From: Diaporthe sp. PMI_573
Lineage: Eukaryota; Ascomycota; Sordariomycetes; Diaporthales; Diaporthaceae
Assembly: GCA_021399435.1 (NCBI GenBank)
Contig: JAJTUP010000001.1
Coordinates: forward strand, 1,550,001-1,614,000
Length of the DNA: 64,000 nucleotides
Reading direction: 5' to 3'
The notes beneath the pieces were generated by a model. That model was not told the origin of the DNA. It was given only the letters and a program-made list of their open reading frames with translations, and ran no database searches. The translations under genes and the position numbers were made by a program. Shown here piece after piece: positions 48,894 to 61,800 of this stretch; positions within the stretch are counted from its first letter, which is position 1; each line of letters opens with the position of its first letter.

Positions 48894-49688
48894 TCATAGT
48901 CTTTTGTTGGCGGTGATAACGTCGAAGAGTGGTCGTTCCAGATACGTATCCCAATACGATTGGTCCTCGCCATTCTTGAATGGAGGAGCAATCTTCTCCT
49001 TCGCATCTGTCCTGACATCCTTCAGGCCTGCGCTCTTTGCAGCCCTGAAATAGACGTCGTGATCGAGGTCAAAATTGTCGAATTCCAGTGGTGGATCCGT
49101 CAAGAAGATTGTCCGCACCCGATATCCATCCTTCACTTCTCCGATGATCCTCTTGCCCACCCCGTACCACCCGTTCTGCTTGTCAACCCCAGGCCATTCA
49201 TCACGGCTACCGTGGGATGCTTTGCTGGGGATGATGCTAACAAATTCTCCACCATCCTTGAGGTACTTGGCGATGTTTTTGAACGCATGATCCATCATGG
49301 CTTGGTCCCCAGCGTAGTTGAGACTCCAGATCCCTGCGACAATATCGAAAGAGCCTGGGTCGGCACTCCTCAAGTTGAGCGGGGCAAAGACATCACCGAG
49401 CTCAAGCTCAATCACATCTTTCGGGACGGATGGATCGGCAGCAATGATTTCTCTGGCCTTCCCCAGCATTCCCTCGTTGATGTCCACGCCAACGACTTTG
49501 CTCGCGCCGAGTTTAGCCACTGTGCGAGCAACGAGACCGGTCCCGGTTGAGAGGTCGAGGATCCTCAACCCTCTGACATCACCCAAGTTGGAGAAAAAGT
49601 TCACCCCGGTGCAGCGGCGGGAGGGGAGGTCCAAGGAGGTCTCGTACTCTGCCACGAGTGCGTCGTATTGCGAGCTATCTAGAGCCAT
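48894..49688 (-). CDS. class I SAM-dependent methyltransferase
   Basis: A single-exon gene of 264 residues. Motif I is ILDLSTGTGLVA; VVGVDINEGML is the acidic strand after it; DIVAGIWSLNYA is the post-II strand. The fold is that of small-molecule methyltransferases with a YDALVAEYE-type N-terminus. The methyl acceptor is unknown. The C-terminus (EDQSYWDTYLERPLFDVITANK) resembles fungal methyltransferases of secondary metabolism and of toxin tolerance. No neighbour helps to assign a pathway. Confidence 0.85.
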   Translation of the reverse strand: MALDSSQYDALVAEYETSLDLPSRRCTGVNFFSNLGDVRGLRILDLSTGTGLVARTVAKLGASKVVGVDINEGMLGKAREIIAADPSVPKDVIELELGDVFAPLNLRSADPGSFDIVAGIWSLNYAGDQAMMDHAFKNIAKYLKDGGEFVSIIPSKASHGSRDEWPGVDKQNGWYGVGKRIIGEVKDGYRVRTIFLTDPPLEFDNFDLDHDVYFRAAKSAGLKDVRTDAKEKIAPPFKNGEDQSYWDTYLERPLFDVITANKRL

Positions 49689-50486
49689 GTTGTCTCTGGT
49701 TGAGATTGATTTTCAAGAGTCGTTGAAGTTGATGGAGATGGTGAGGAATGGTGCGGCTAATACTTCTGAGTTGACGGAAGGTTTGGAATGGGCGACGAGA
49801 GGGGTTCATAAGCTTACGGCGCTTGACTGTCAGCCGGCAATTGTATCTAGGTACATTGGTACGATGATTTAGACCTGCATGCTTTTCAAGATATGCTATT
49901 CAAAGTTTGCGTAGCGCACTGGATAGTGCAACCTGTGATATAGACCCATCACGCATTAAATGGCTTTTCGTCGTAAGCTGAATACTATGGAGCAGTCCTG
50001 GGTACCTAACAAGTGATCGGCAAGTTGGACAGCGCTTGATTTAGTCGCGTGTAGGATCGTTTTGATAGATTTCATGCGATAACGTTATCGTGAGATTCTT
50101 TACATCACTTCAATAGAACGCGTCACTCGAGCAGTCGCAGCCAACGATTTAAAGGTGACTCAATGTGCTGTGCGGGAAGCGTTGGCATCTGTACAAAGCT
50201 ATTGCCTATACCATGCCGCGTTAACTACGCCGGAAACGGCCAGCAGCAAAGCGCGCTCCACCGATGGAAATACTATCAGGCTTACTGCACCTTTGACACA
50301 AAGGCGCTGTGAAGAGCGAAGACAAAGCAGCCACATCGAGTTCTGAAATTGTCCTCCTGGCGCGGATATCGGGCGTAGCTTCGACTCAATTGCTTTACCA
50401 CCAAATATTTCAGGCAAGCTACCATACATTAGAATCTTCGACAGCAGCCAAATAATTGCCGCAAACAATCAAAGCTCCAGGGAGCA
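49689..50486. other. gene-free stretch
   Basis: No supported gene. It includes divergent promoters of the methyltransferase and of the eleven-exon gene. Confidence 0.5.
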
Positions 50487-53400
50487 ATGGCAGCACAACA
50501 GCCTTCCGGTGCGGCCAGGGGTCCCGACGGGTATCGGTCCGAGGATGAGGACAGTATTGTTGATCTTGATCTTCGCCAGTTTCCTGAAGTTGAAGATCCA
50601 GTGATTACGTTGCAGCAAAATTCGTCCATGAGGCGGGACGCTTGGGCACCTCGAGATGCTCAAGACCAACAAGGTTGGCAACATTATATTCCTTCCTGGA
50701 GCCGTCCCGGCTATGACGACGATGTAGAGGTTAGCGCAGATGGGACGATGCAAAGACCAAGAAGTGGAGGATTTTGGAGTTTGATGAGGCCAGCATTGCT
50801 GCCAACCGACCCTGCAGCTACCCAATATGCTCGGTGAGTAGCAGGGGCCGACCACGACGTCGAGCTATCATTGACAGACCCGAATAGGCGATTTGGGATA
50901 TTCCCCGATCGAAAGTTTAACGAAAACTCCGAGGCCCGTTCGATGTTGACCCCAGTACCTACCGCGACAGCAGCTCCCGGTTCCGATGATAGTAATATGC
51001 AATGGGATTTTGAGCAAAGCTTTCAATCCACGGTCTTTGAATCTTTTACTACACAAGAAGTCAGTTCAACCTAGTCGTTGAGTTTTGGGCTTTGTTTCTG
51101 ACAGTTTACAGCTATCCGACCTGGGAGCCTTCAATCCAAATCAAACACTGTCACGGCCAGATTTGCAGGGCGATATATCCCAGTTAGTACTCTGAACAAT
51201 CTACGTATTGATAGGTTTGCTGACCTACCTCAGCCTGCTCACTAGAGACAGATGGTCCAAGATAGGAAATGATTTCTGGTACAATTTGGACGGTCGGAAC
51301 AAGCTTTGGGCCGTTGACGTATGCAGCTAAAGGCGTGTAGTTCTCATTTACATGGTGTTTGAAAACTGACACTATGCTTCAGAGAAACGAGGAACTTTGG
51401 GATGCATTACAACCCTCGCTTCAGTTTGCCAGCAGGGTGCTCCAGAGCGAACATCCGTTCTGGAAGGCCATGTTGAGCTTGTACCATCTGCGTCCCGTGC
51501 CTGACGAAATGGATGGCCGTACTGATGAGGAAAAGCTAGACCCAGAGTATAAGCCCTATGTCTCTGTATGGTACGATATCGATAGAAGCAAGATGTATCC
51601 TACTGCAAGGGCACTGATGGACCAGAATTTCGATTCAACTGCGGCTACATTGGAAATCCTCAGGCTATGTCCGTTAAAGCTGCCCTTTGTCTCTCATCAG
51701 GTACTTGCTAACAGATAATATGAACAGTCCTGAGATTTTCTATCGTGAATAGCCCCTCTGCAACATCGTCTGCAACGACTCGATCAATAAGTCCCGATGG
51801 AGACGACCCAAGAAATTCCCTCATCCGCATAGAGATCAACGCGGCATATGTCTGGCCATTACTTGCCCCGCAATACTCAGTATCTGAAAAAACAGCTGTC
51901 AGCTTCTTTTTGGGCAAGGTGATTCTTCACGAACTTGCAGTGAGTTTGCACCCAACAACACCGTTTCTACGTATTCCCCCCCACTGACGAACCAACGCCG
52001 CAGCATGCAGCTCGATGTAAGTAAGATCAAGCTTGAGAAGCTGATCTCGTTCCTGGAAGACAGGTCAACTTCCTACGAGTCGACAGCGGCCGAAGTTGGG
52101 TTATCGTGGTTCGAAAAGTGAATGCTAATAGTATTAACGCCCAGGTGCTCAAATGTTTCTATTGATCTGCCCAGAACTTTTGACAGACATGTTGACGGAC
52201 GTGCCGTGGACACCACCTCCGTATACGGAGTTCACTTGGGACATTAGAAACGACCTTCGTGATCTACGTAAGGAGGCATTCACGAATACTTCAATTTTCA
52301 TGGAATATGTGTAAGTCTTATGCTTGTAGCTCGCCAATTATGTCGTTAGCTGTCCTTTCTGTTTGAAATCGCCTGCACACAATCGATATCTCAGCTCTGT
52401 CGGCGAGTGGGCACATCCTGCGAGCTACAGTTGTGTGCGGATAGGCATAGCCGAAGGTCATTGCAAAACTGACAATTTCGATAACCAGGTTTCAGGACGT
52501 CCCACAATTAGAAGAAGGCAAATGTTTTGAACAGCAGGTATGCCCCCTAAAATTTTCAAATCCTTTGCTACTTGAAGCAACTCGAAAAGTTGGCTGAGCC
52601 CCCTGGCCTTAGATGTTTGGTTTCGACCTGTCCGCAGGTCCGGAGCCAGCTCCAGGGAGGCAGAACGAAGCCTACCGCCCGCTTGTATCTGCCCTTGCCT
52701 GGCCCTGGAAACACCCAAAGATCCACTTGCAAAATCAACAATCCGTCAATGCTGGCCTATATGGCAATTATACAGTTCATGGCTACAGGACGTTCCTCCT
52801 TGAGCCGCCCGTGTCGGCATATGACCTCTTGACCCCGCTTCCTGTCAGTTCTTTTGCCAAATTCATGCAGCAATCATGGTGGGACTCGGACTTCGTCAAA
52901 TTCGGACATCAAGGACTCAAGATACCTATCCATTCCACAGATCCTTCCTCGCCATTCAAAACTGTTGCGAAGCCCAACGAACTCTTATCGCAGTTCATAC
53001 CCATGCTTACAACGGTAATCCGCAGTCGAGCTGCACTTGAATTCATTGACTACGCCTCGCCTGTGCTCTATGAGCATAGCCAGACCGCCATACTGACGTA
53101 CTTGGTACTGCTTACCCGTGAAACTGTATCGGCCAGCCTCATGCGCAACAGACTGCACTATGAGAAGAGAACATGGCCCAACAAACTACGTGGAATAGAG
53201 GAATTGAGCCGCATGTCTGTGCAAAACTTCAACACAGTCTGGTATTCTTTGAATCAGACTTTGCAAGGTCAACTTTCTCAGAACACCTTACTCGATCTTC
53301 AGCAAGTGAGCAGGAACATCCGTGGAATGCTAGGGAACTTGATGGAACTGAATCGTAAGTCTTTGATGAGCTTTCGGTGTATAGTAGTGGGATTTAACCG

Positions 53401-54305
53401 CCTTTGAAGGACTACTAGGTGTGGAAGTACAGTATTCGCAAGCCGTTGGGGCCCAGTACATCTTGAAAACTCCGGAAGAGCGGAAAAAGATCCATCGACG
53501 ATATATGAAATTACTTCGGGAAACCCTTTTGGCAATGACCGGCGCGATCAGCGACACACTGGATAAGATTGGGCGCGACCATGAAGAACAGGGTGGACTT
53601 CAATGGGAGACTATCATGGCGCCCTGGGAGGCACGATTGGTTTTTATGGTTGAGACAAATCCCGGCAACCTTGACGCAGCTGCGCGGCAGCAGATACAAG
53701 CTGCTATTGAGACATTGGCCGACCTCAGAAAGGAGGCGCAGCAGAAGTGCATGGACCTGGCCGGGACCACAGGCCATTTGGATAGCGTTGTGAGGATCCT
53801 CGGTGACGACTACATTGACTTCCCGACCGCCGCTGCATCAAGAGGACTTTTCCCCGGCGTGCCAATCGCGAGGACCATGATGACATTATCGAAATCCGTG
53901 GAAGCAGCCGCAGTCCAGCAAATTATTTGCTTAACAAACAAAGCCATCGACGATGTTGTTCGACAGTGGGTAATGCTCCTGGAGGCCCACGTCAGATTGT
54001 CCGACCGTATGGGACGCGTTAAACAGGAAGTCTCAGTAACAAGGGACATGGCAAATCTCAACGCAATCAAAACCCTCCTGTTCCAGGTTAAGCGCGATGA
54101 ATTAGAGCCGGCCGCACAGAGTGGGCAGCTCTCAAAGCAACAGAAATTGGACGGGATAAGAGCTCAAATAAGAATCACGGTTAGAAACAACGTGCACTTG
54201 ATCACTTTCCTCAGAGATATCTGTAGTGGAGAGCAGGACGATGAGGAATTTGAGACCATTATGAGGATACCCTATCAGGAACCACCGCGGCAGCAAAATG
54301 TGTGA
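50487..54305 (+). CDS. large protein of unknown function with spliced HELAH zinc-binding motif
   Basis: I do not recognise a named family. Eleven exons give 1009 residues in one frame: 50487-50833, 50888-51059, 51112-51182, 51234-51318, 51383-51668, 51728-51939, 52004-52016, 52145-52310, 52489-52537, 52613-53354, 53419-54305. HELA at the end of exon 6 joins HAAR of the 13-base exon 7, giving HELAHAAR near residue 388. HExxH is the zinc-binding motif of metallopeptidases, and HELAHA occurs in several large fungal proteins without known function. FG-containing MFGFDLS follows some 80 residues on. The C-terminal 550 residues are helical and charged. The acidic N-terminus has EDEDSIVDLDLRQFPEVED. 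There is no signal peptide. Exon fits are good, but splice sites around exons 5-8 need transcript proof. Peptidase activity is inference. Confidence 0.72.
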
Positions 54306-54577
54306 AGCTTAACCAGACATGGAGGGACTTGGATGGGTGGGCGAGTGGTTGAGTGAGGTCCGGAAGGGAATAAATAAATGTGCAATTAGTTCAAGAACGT
54401 GATGTCTCGTTTTTTCATAGAGGAGGAAGCATTCTTCCGTGAACCCCCTCGTAAGACCTGAAGAATTAAAAGGAAACCATTTACATGTTACCTCCGTGCA
54501 TACACCAATCGTTTCGCAATCAGGAAGTAGGCATCCTGATAAATCATTAGACAGCCGCCACACCAGAACTTAGAATA

Positions 54578-56260
54578 TTACTCTGCACCCTCCAGTTGAT
54601 CGGGAGCAACGAAAAGAACAGAGTCAGTGGTTCCCTTGTTATCGGCATCCGCGACAGCCTCGTCACGAGCACGACCGTACCAACGACCAAGAGTGCCTCT
54701 CTTCTGAACTGGAGCTGGGAGGAAACAATACGTCAGCCATAAATGCACCTCGAAAAATTAGGAATTGCTTCTATCACTTACCGGCATCCGAAGGAGCACT
54801 TTCCGCAACAGCGGCGCACTGAGGAGGGTTGACTATGACGCCAGTCTGGGGGAATGGCTGGAGTGGGCCCCAGACGTTTCCGTTGGCATCCACGCCAACA
54901 CCCTGTGTCAAGAACGCCATCTGGGAAAAGTCGTGCGGGACAGGCGGAACGCCGGGGACGTCCTGCTCACCCTGGACCCAAACGTTCACAGGCTGCACGT
55001 ATGTTCCGGCAGTGATATTGTTCTTGGTCAAGATGGTCTTCTCTATACCGTCAATCTCTGCAACGACATAGAACTCGCGTGTGTAGCGCGACAGGATCTC
55101 GCTGCGGTATTCAAACTTGTTTTGGGCATTTCTGCCGCCGCGCAAGCCAACAGCTGCGATGATGCGGTTCGTGACGGCGCCCGTGCAGGGGTTGACATCC
55201 ATTGCATATAAGGAGACTGTTGCCCGGTTGTTTGATGTGAAGCCAATGAACTGCGCAATTATCAGTACGCCTTTTTGCCACTCTAACGTGCATGTTAGAA
55301 TGATGAAACATCGACTCACCCTTGACTCTGCGATTTCAGCATTTGCACTTGGGTTGTCGATGCCCAGGAGACCGAGCTCCATTCGGATGTAGACAATGTC
55401 GCCAAGAGTATTGATCTGAACATTTTGTGCAACAATGCTGAATGCTATCACCTCACTTCCGCGTCGGAAACCACTGAAGGTTATGAAATCCCCGACCTGG
55501 AAGGGTGCCATTGCGAGTGGGTCTGGAGCAGTACTAGAGAGAAAGGAGATGTCAGTACATGGGTATCCACGATGCTTTCGTGGCAGGTATACTGACAAGG
55601 TCCCGGGGCCGGCAAACGGACGGTTTGTCAACGGACAAAGCGGATCAGTCTGGCTCCTCGGGATGCACATTGGGAACCCGGAGAAGGACGAGATACTAGG
55701 GCTCGAATCATCTGCGTTCATGAAAGGAGCACCGGTGTGTCCGACTGAAAAGACCGCGTTGCGGTCAGCGATACGCACAGTCGGGCCGTTCTGAATTTTC
55801 ATGCTTCCGTCTGCATAATCCAGAGACTCAACGAAGCCGCTGGAAAGTCCTTCAAAGAACTCATAGAGCTGAACCTGTGCTACCTGAGGCACGCCGTTGA
55901 CAGTGTTGCCGATTACCTGGTATGATAAGTTAAATTAGCAATTTGGATGATGTAAGACTTCATGGATTCAGATAGAACAACTTAACGCACCAATGTCTCA
56001 AAACCGAGAAATTCACTCTTGCTTGCAATGAAGTCCCTCCATGGAACCCAGGCTGCTGGAAACTGAACAAGGAGGTTCTTAGGCACGTTCATGGTGAATC
56101 CATTGACGATGATGGATCCCCCACTGTTGAATGTCTCATCTGCGACGGAACCGTCTTCGAAGGAACCTTGGATCCATAGAGGTGCATCTTGAGCGTGCAC
56201 AAATGACAGCTGGGTGAGAAAGGTGAAGGCCGTTAAGACCAGAGATAGGTATGGCAACAT
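54578..56260 (-). CDS. conserved secreted protein of unknown function
   Basis: A predicted secreted protein of 469 residues from five exons (56260-55991, 55916-55597, 55533-55320, 55250-54782, 54714-54578), phases all consistent. Signal peptide: MLPYLSLVLTAFTFLTQLSFVHA. The body has patterns conserved in many filamentous ascomycetes: GGSIIVNGFTMNVPKNLLVQ, FPAAWVPWRDF, SGFPMCIPRS, TFTAPDPLA (across a splice) and a region with FIGFTSNNRATVSLYAMDV. No enzyme domain is recognised. The C-terminus (GRARDEAVADADNKGTTDS) is hydrophilic and has no GPI signal. It may be a wall or extracellular protein. It lies tail to tail with the eleven-exon gene. Confidence 0.8.
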
Positions 56261-59200
56261 CTTGAGAGGTCACGATATATGAATGAGAGGGGGAAAAGAA
56301 TGGATGCTTCACTAGAGAGTGCTAAATGCTCTGTGGCTAAGGGCTGGAAGTGATCAGTAAAACTGATGGGGCAGGATGAAGCTGAGAAGAGAGATGAAAT
56401 AATCTGATCTTTGTTTTCAACGAGGCTACCAAGGCTGCTTTTATCATGTCGCGATCTTCCGCATGGAAAGACGTACTTGCCCTTGCACCGCGCCACTGTT
56501 CTCCAATATCTCGAGGCGATGCTATCTCCTTCGCTGCTAGCCAGACTATCGAATTTTCCACTACTCTGGGAACCTGGGATGAGCCATTTTCTCGGAAGGC
56601 CAAGCCCATCGCACCGTCGTCTTTTGGTGTTCACCCCTCTACTCCGTAGCATTACATGTCGAGCCAAGATCATGAGACCGTTGCAAATTTCCGTTCAGTC
56701 GTTGGTCAGGATTCGTAATCCGGGCAGTCTCGCGACCCCGAGTCAAAGTATCACCGTATTGAGGACTTTTGCCCGCCCGGTCTGTGGCTTGGCACTCGGC
56801 TGTGCATATTCTTTGCTTCGACGTTGAGTACTTTCGTGAATGCTGCATCGAGGCATGCACTGTGGTTCACTATTGGGCCGGGCCACCCTGGTCTTCCCGA
56901 GAGCGAAGGCTACCCAAAATTCTGGACTCGCTATTTTGTATGAGAAGCACTGACTATGCTGCAAGCCAAGCAATGTTGCCCCAGCCTTGGCGATCTTGGC
57001 TCGCTTAGAATTTCCACGAAACGCCCACATGCTGCCCTGGGTATGATCAAGAAGCTTCTCTTATGTCCGGGAGCGGCTCCATAACAAAAGAAATGCCCGT
57101 AATACCTATTGGGCGCATGTCGACAGACCGGCGAAGCCCTCATGGAGTTGGATTTCTCTGGCACTATGCAAGGTGTGGGCCTTCTCAAGGGGCCTAGAGC
57201 GATCTCTACAGTCAGGAAGGAGGCGGAAGGAAGCACCATTCTCCAGCTTGCAGGCCAAGTCTCGATCATTCCTGGTCCAGACTCATTCAGATTCCCCCTG
57301 CATTGTGGGTTCGTTGGTCCTGTGCGGCGCTGTGAAATTGCTTCGCCACGCGTTTCTCGCCCCTGCGAGGCGACTTGTTATAGTAAGCCAGTTGGATAAG
57401 CGTACAGTTATCCACAATCGGCAAAGGGAGGGAAAACAAGACGCATCTCATCCACATGCCTGGTCTCAATATCTAAAAATATGTCAAGGCGGTAAGACTT
57501 GTTCTAGCGCAGAGAACAACTGTATCTCTGAGTTGCGTCAAGCGCTCCCGGAAGTCAATTCTGAATAAAGGGTTGCAGTTCCGGAAAAAGTGATGCCACT
57601 AATATGCACCAGAATCCCATTCTCAGATCACGAGTGCTTTCTTGATTTTTTTTCTTTCACGTAGCCATCCTGGTTTACAGCAGTTGTTGTACGCTAGGCT
57701 GGCCCCTTCATACTGTAGGTTGTATAATGATACCCAATGTCGGAAAGACCATATGTCGCTTTTCGGCATATAGGTTGCAGTATCAGGGGCGCTTATGGGA
57801 ATAAAGGAAGCGAGCAGGTTCGGAAGGGCAAGTTTTGGCGATGCTGGTCTACCACCGCGGCAACGGGTGCACGCGCGCCAAGAGATCCCTTACCTCGTGT
57901 CGTGGGAATAAGGTTAAGGCCGTGGCAACCAATACCACTTCCTTGCACCCACAATTCCCAGATATCTTGTTGCAATGAATCAGGAAATCGCCTTGACACT
58001 TGGCATTCAGTAGGAGTTGGACGAATTTGACTCGAGCCGCAATGTGTGTAACCACCTTCTCGAGATCTTGAGAAGCACTGCAGGCATAGATAGTTTAGTA
58101 ATAGGAAGCTCATAGTCTATCCCGGAACCAGATATTTCACCTCAGGCACACGCGAGATTAGTGATTGCTGGCAGGAATCAGGATTATACGCGGCGCGCCT
58201 CGCTTTTTTCCTCTTACAGACGACTGCCTCCCTCGCACGTTCAAGTGTGGTCACCCTTTGGGAACATAGTGCCGCACGCTCTTGCAGGTCTCCTGATGCT
58301 TGTGGGGGTGTGGAAGATGCAACAGCATGTGATAGGTGATAGGTAATGGGTGGGTGACTGGCAGCAAGGACCGCCGGCATCCAAACATCAATGGCCCCAC
58401 GGTCACATCCGGAGCAGGCTCGGACGCGACCACGGCCGGTAAGTCTCTCGTGCCAGTTGTTTACAGGGGTGAGGCTACGGAGCCGCTCCCGGATGTAACT
58501 TAGCATGGCTACCGCCCCTTACTAGTTCTGTGTCAAGCACATCTTGCACAGTGTTGGTCTTGAAATGCGTGAAATGTAATAGCTACCTTGCGGTAGGTCG
58601 AGACAAGTATGCGGCTACGTGTCTATGACCAGGCCAAGCGACTTAGCAAGAACGACTCAAGGAACAATAGTTTGCTTTTCGCGATCCACATTGGCAAAGA
58701 CTTGGCCCCAGGGGAAATAGTCTTGAAGAAGTCCTTCCTGTGGGAATTGCTAGATCCTGTGGGAACCGCTAGATATTCCCGCACTCTGTGTGTGTGTGTG
58801 TCTCGATTTCCTTTTGGGTTGTATTCTTCAGGATGACAATACTCTTACAAATAAGATATTGGGGTCTCGGAACCGGCAGTATGTCTCCAGGACCGGTGTG
58901 ATCGATTTTCGATAGATCGATCGTCTTGAACTTGCCCAGCCGAAGTCGGCATGGCACTATGTCTGTCTCCTTTCCTACGTTGCTTCCGGACATTGCGTTA
59001 TCGAACCAGCATGTTGCCCCCACTCACTACTGTTGCTTGCTTTGACGTCGGGATGAACACCATTGTGGCGGTCGAGCGTTCCTCTCCACCTTCAATCCAA
59101 CTTCGAGGCCCACTTGACCGAGTGCCCAACTTGCGGAGTTGGTCCAGACTATCTTTTCCGTCGGCCACGATTTCCTGAATCATCACAACCCTGGTCGCTG

Positions 59201-59705
59201 ATCTTTTGCATGACCATCATGGCCTCTAAAACTGCTACCTCGGCCTGCATATGTGTGTGGCACAGACTACTAGCCACTCGCATGGAACGATTTCCCTAAA
59301 GATAACGATCCAGCCTCCCTGGCGATGTCACCATACACATGGTCTCTTGAGTGAATGGAAGACGATAATGATGCAAGATACATCCGTGACTCGTGGTTGG
59401 TGGGGACAAGTCAACCACGAGAGCGAGAACAACGGGGAAGACTCCTTGTGGTGGTTCCCCCCCGAGCACGAGCCGGAGATGTGGGATTCTCTATGCCTTG
59501 GGCGGCTTCATGACATCCCGCGGGAGCCACAAGCCCTCTCTCGTCTTGTCTATAAAGCCTCTCACTTTCCCCGGCCAGGATGAGGATTCGACATGAAGCG
59601 ACAGCAACTGACATCCTATCTTGGGTCCTGTTCCCGAAGACCGTTGTTATCCCCAGTCAATAATTGACATTCCTCTTTCCGTTTGTTTCGTTGGTGGTTT
59701 CAATC
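56261..59705. other. gene-free region of 3.4 kb
   Basis: No supported gene. It has a short (GT)n run near 58790 and several palindromic bits (GATCGAT-type near 58910). The right end holds the promoter of the multicopper oxidase gene. Confidence 0.45.
59551..59557 (+). promoter_or_regulatory. TATA box of the multicopper oxidase gene
   Basis: TATAAAG lies about 150 bases before the ATG at 59706. Confidence 0.4.
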
Positions 59706-61800
59706 ATGTTGTCAACCAATTCTCTGCAAGTAGCGACGGTGTGCTTGTCCTTGTTCTCAAACCTCATCGTCTCTCAGGAGACCCAATGGGTTTATGACAT
59801 ACCACCAGAAGAGGAAGCGGCACTTGCCAGTATCGTTGAGGACATCCCTGAGGATGTCATTTCGATACAGGCGAAAGACTGGCTCAGCCCGGAATATCCC
59901 TTGATCTACAAAGTGCCTCTTCCAATTCCCCCAATCAAGGAGCCGACCAAGTGGGTTAACTTGCATTTCCTGAATTCACTTCAAGCCACACACTGACAGT
60001 GCGGAATTTTCAAGAATCTTGACCAATCCTGTTACGGGGAAGGACATCCAGTACTACGAAGTGGAGATCAAGTCCTTCACCCAGTCGGTTTACCCCAATT
60101 TGCGACTTACAAATCTGGTCGGATACGATGGGATATCTCCAGGCCCGACGTTCATGATACCTCGTGGAACAGAGTCTATCGTGAGATTCATCAATAATGC
60201 CGCAACTCCAAACTCTGTGCATCTGCATGGGTCGTACTCACGAGCGGCCTTCGACGGCTGGGCAGAAGATGTGACGGCACCTGGGGAATTCAAGGATTAT
60301 TACTACCCTAATCAACAGAGCGGCAGACTGCTCTGGTACCACGATCATGCAGTTCACGAGGTCAGTGAGCCCTGCTAAGGTGTCTGTGATGTCTAGTCCG
60401 GACCTTTTGCTAATTGATGTTGGAACAGACTGCCGAAAATGCTTACTTCGGCCAGGCTGGTGCCTATATCCTTACTGATTCTGCTGAAGACTCGTTGAAT
60501 CTCCCTTCCGGATACGGGAAATACGATATTCCCCTCATCTTGTCAGCCAAGCAGTACAATGACGACGGGACGCTGTTCTCCACTGCCGGTGAGACAGACA
60601 GCCTCTGGGGCGACATCATCCATGTGAACGGGCAACCATGGCCATTCCTCAACGTGGAGCCGAGGAAGTACCGCTTCCGATTTCTGAACGCAGCCATATC
60701 CAGGTCATTCGCGCTGTACTTCGCCCTGAGCTCCAATGTCAATGGCAAATTACCTTTCAAGGTGATTGCCAGTGACGCTGGTCTGCTCGGCAGTCCAGTC
60801 CAGGTTTCCGACATGGTAAGACTCAGTATATTATCCACTTTATTGAATGGCGCACAGATTGACCTCAAACCAGTATATCTCGATGGCTGAGCGTTATGAG
60901 ATTGTCTTTGACTTCTCAGCCTATGCCGGCCAGGCAGTCGAGCTCCGGAACCTCCCGAGGGCTGGAGGAATAGGAACAGATGACGACTACCTCAACACAG
61001 ATAAGGTCATGCGCTTTATTGTGTCATCCACGAAAGTCGAGGACACCTCATCTGTTCCAGACACACTGCGAACAGTTCCCTTCCCAAGCTCTAACACCCC
61101 AAACATAATCGACCATCATTTCCGATTCCACCGATCAAATGGCGAGTGGCAGATCAACAACGTCGTATTTGCCGATGTCGAACATCGCGTCCTTTCCAAG
61201 GTTCCAAGAGGTACAACTGAGATCTGGGAGCTCGAAAACTCCAGCGATGGCTGGTCCCACCCCATCCACGTGCATCTAGTTGACTTCCGAGTCCTAGCAA
61301 GGACGGATGGAAACCGAGCTGTCATGCCCTACGAGGCGGCCGGTCTCAAAGATGTGGTCTGGCTTGGGAGAGGAGAGACCGCGATCGTGGAAGCCCACTA
61401 TGCGCCGTGGGATGGAGTGTACATGTTCCATTGCCATAACTTGATCCACGAGGATCACGATATGATGGCTGCTTTCAACGTCACAGCTCTCACTAACTGG
61501 GGCTATAATGATACGACAACATTCCTGGACCCGATGGAGCCCAAGTTCAGGGCTAAAGCCTTTGGTGCTGGGGACTTCCAGGCAAGAACAGGTTTGTTCA
61601 GTGATGAAGCTATTGCAGCAGCGGTGAAGGAGCTGGCAGAAGACGATCCCTACAGCAAGGTGGCAGATGTCAATGATGCTTTGGATAATTACTGGAAGGG
61701 ACAGGCCGCCGGTGCCGCAAGTGGGACGCAGACATCTGTCAAACGTGAGGTGGGCGAAGAGGCAAGGCCTATCACTCGTCGTATACGGTTCCAGGCTTGA
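59706..61800 (+). CDS. bilirubin-oxidase-like multicopper oxidase
   Basis: A secreted blue copper oxidase that would oxidise phenolic or tetrapyrrole-like substrates with O2 as acceptor. Four exons (59706-59950, 60015-60360, 60429-60815, 60874-61800) give 634 residues. After a signal peptide come the copper ligand motifs: HLHGSYSRAAFDGWAED, WYHDHA, HPIHVHLVDF and HCHNLIHEDHDMM. All four ligand blocks are complete, including the axial Met. QPWPFLNVEPRKYRFRFLNAA, YISMAERYEIVFDFSAYAG and AHYAPWDGVYMFHCH are near-identical in style to the Myrothecium bilirubin oxidase. The C-terminal 50 residues have KR sites and could be trimmed. It is probably active. An FAD monooxygenase follows on the same strand. 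Confidence 0.92.

Noticed and set aside
52060..52117. Coding-like stretch EDRSTSYESTAAEVGLSWF between exons 7 and 8 of the eleven-exon gene
   Set aside because: Including it breaks the reading frame of the next exon; splicing 52016 to 52145 keeps the frame, so it is taken as intron.
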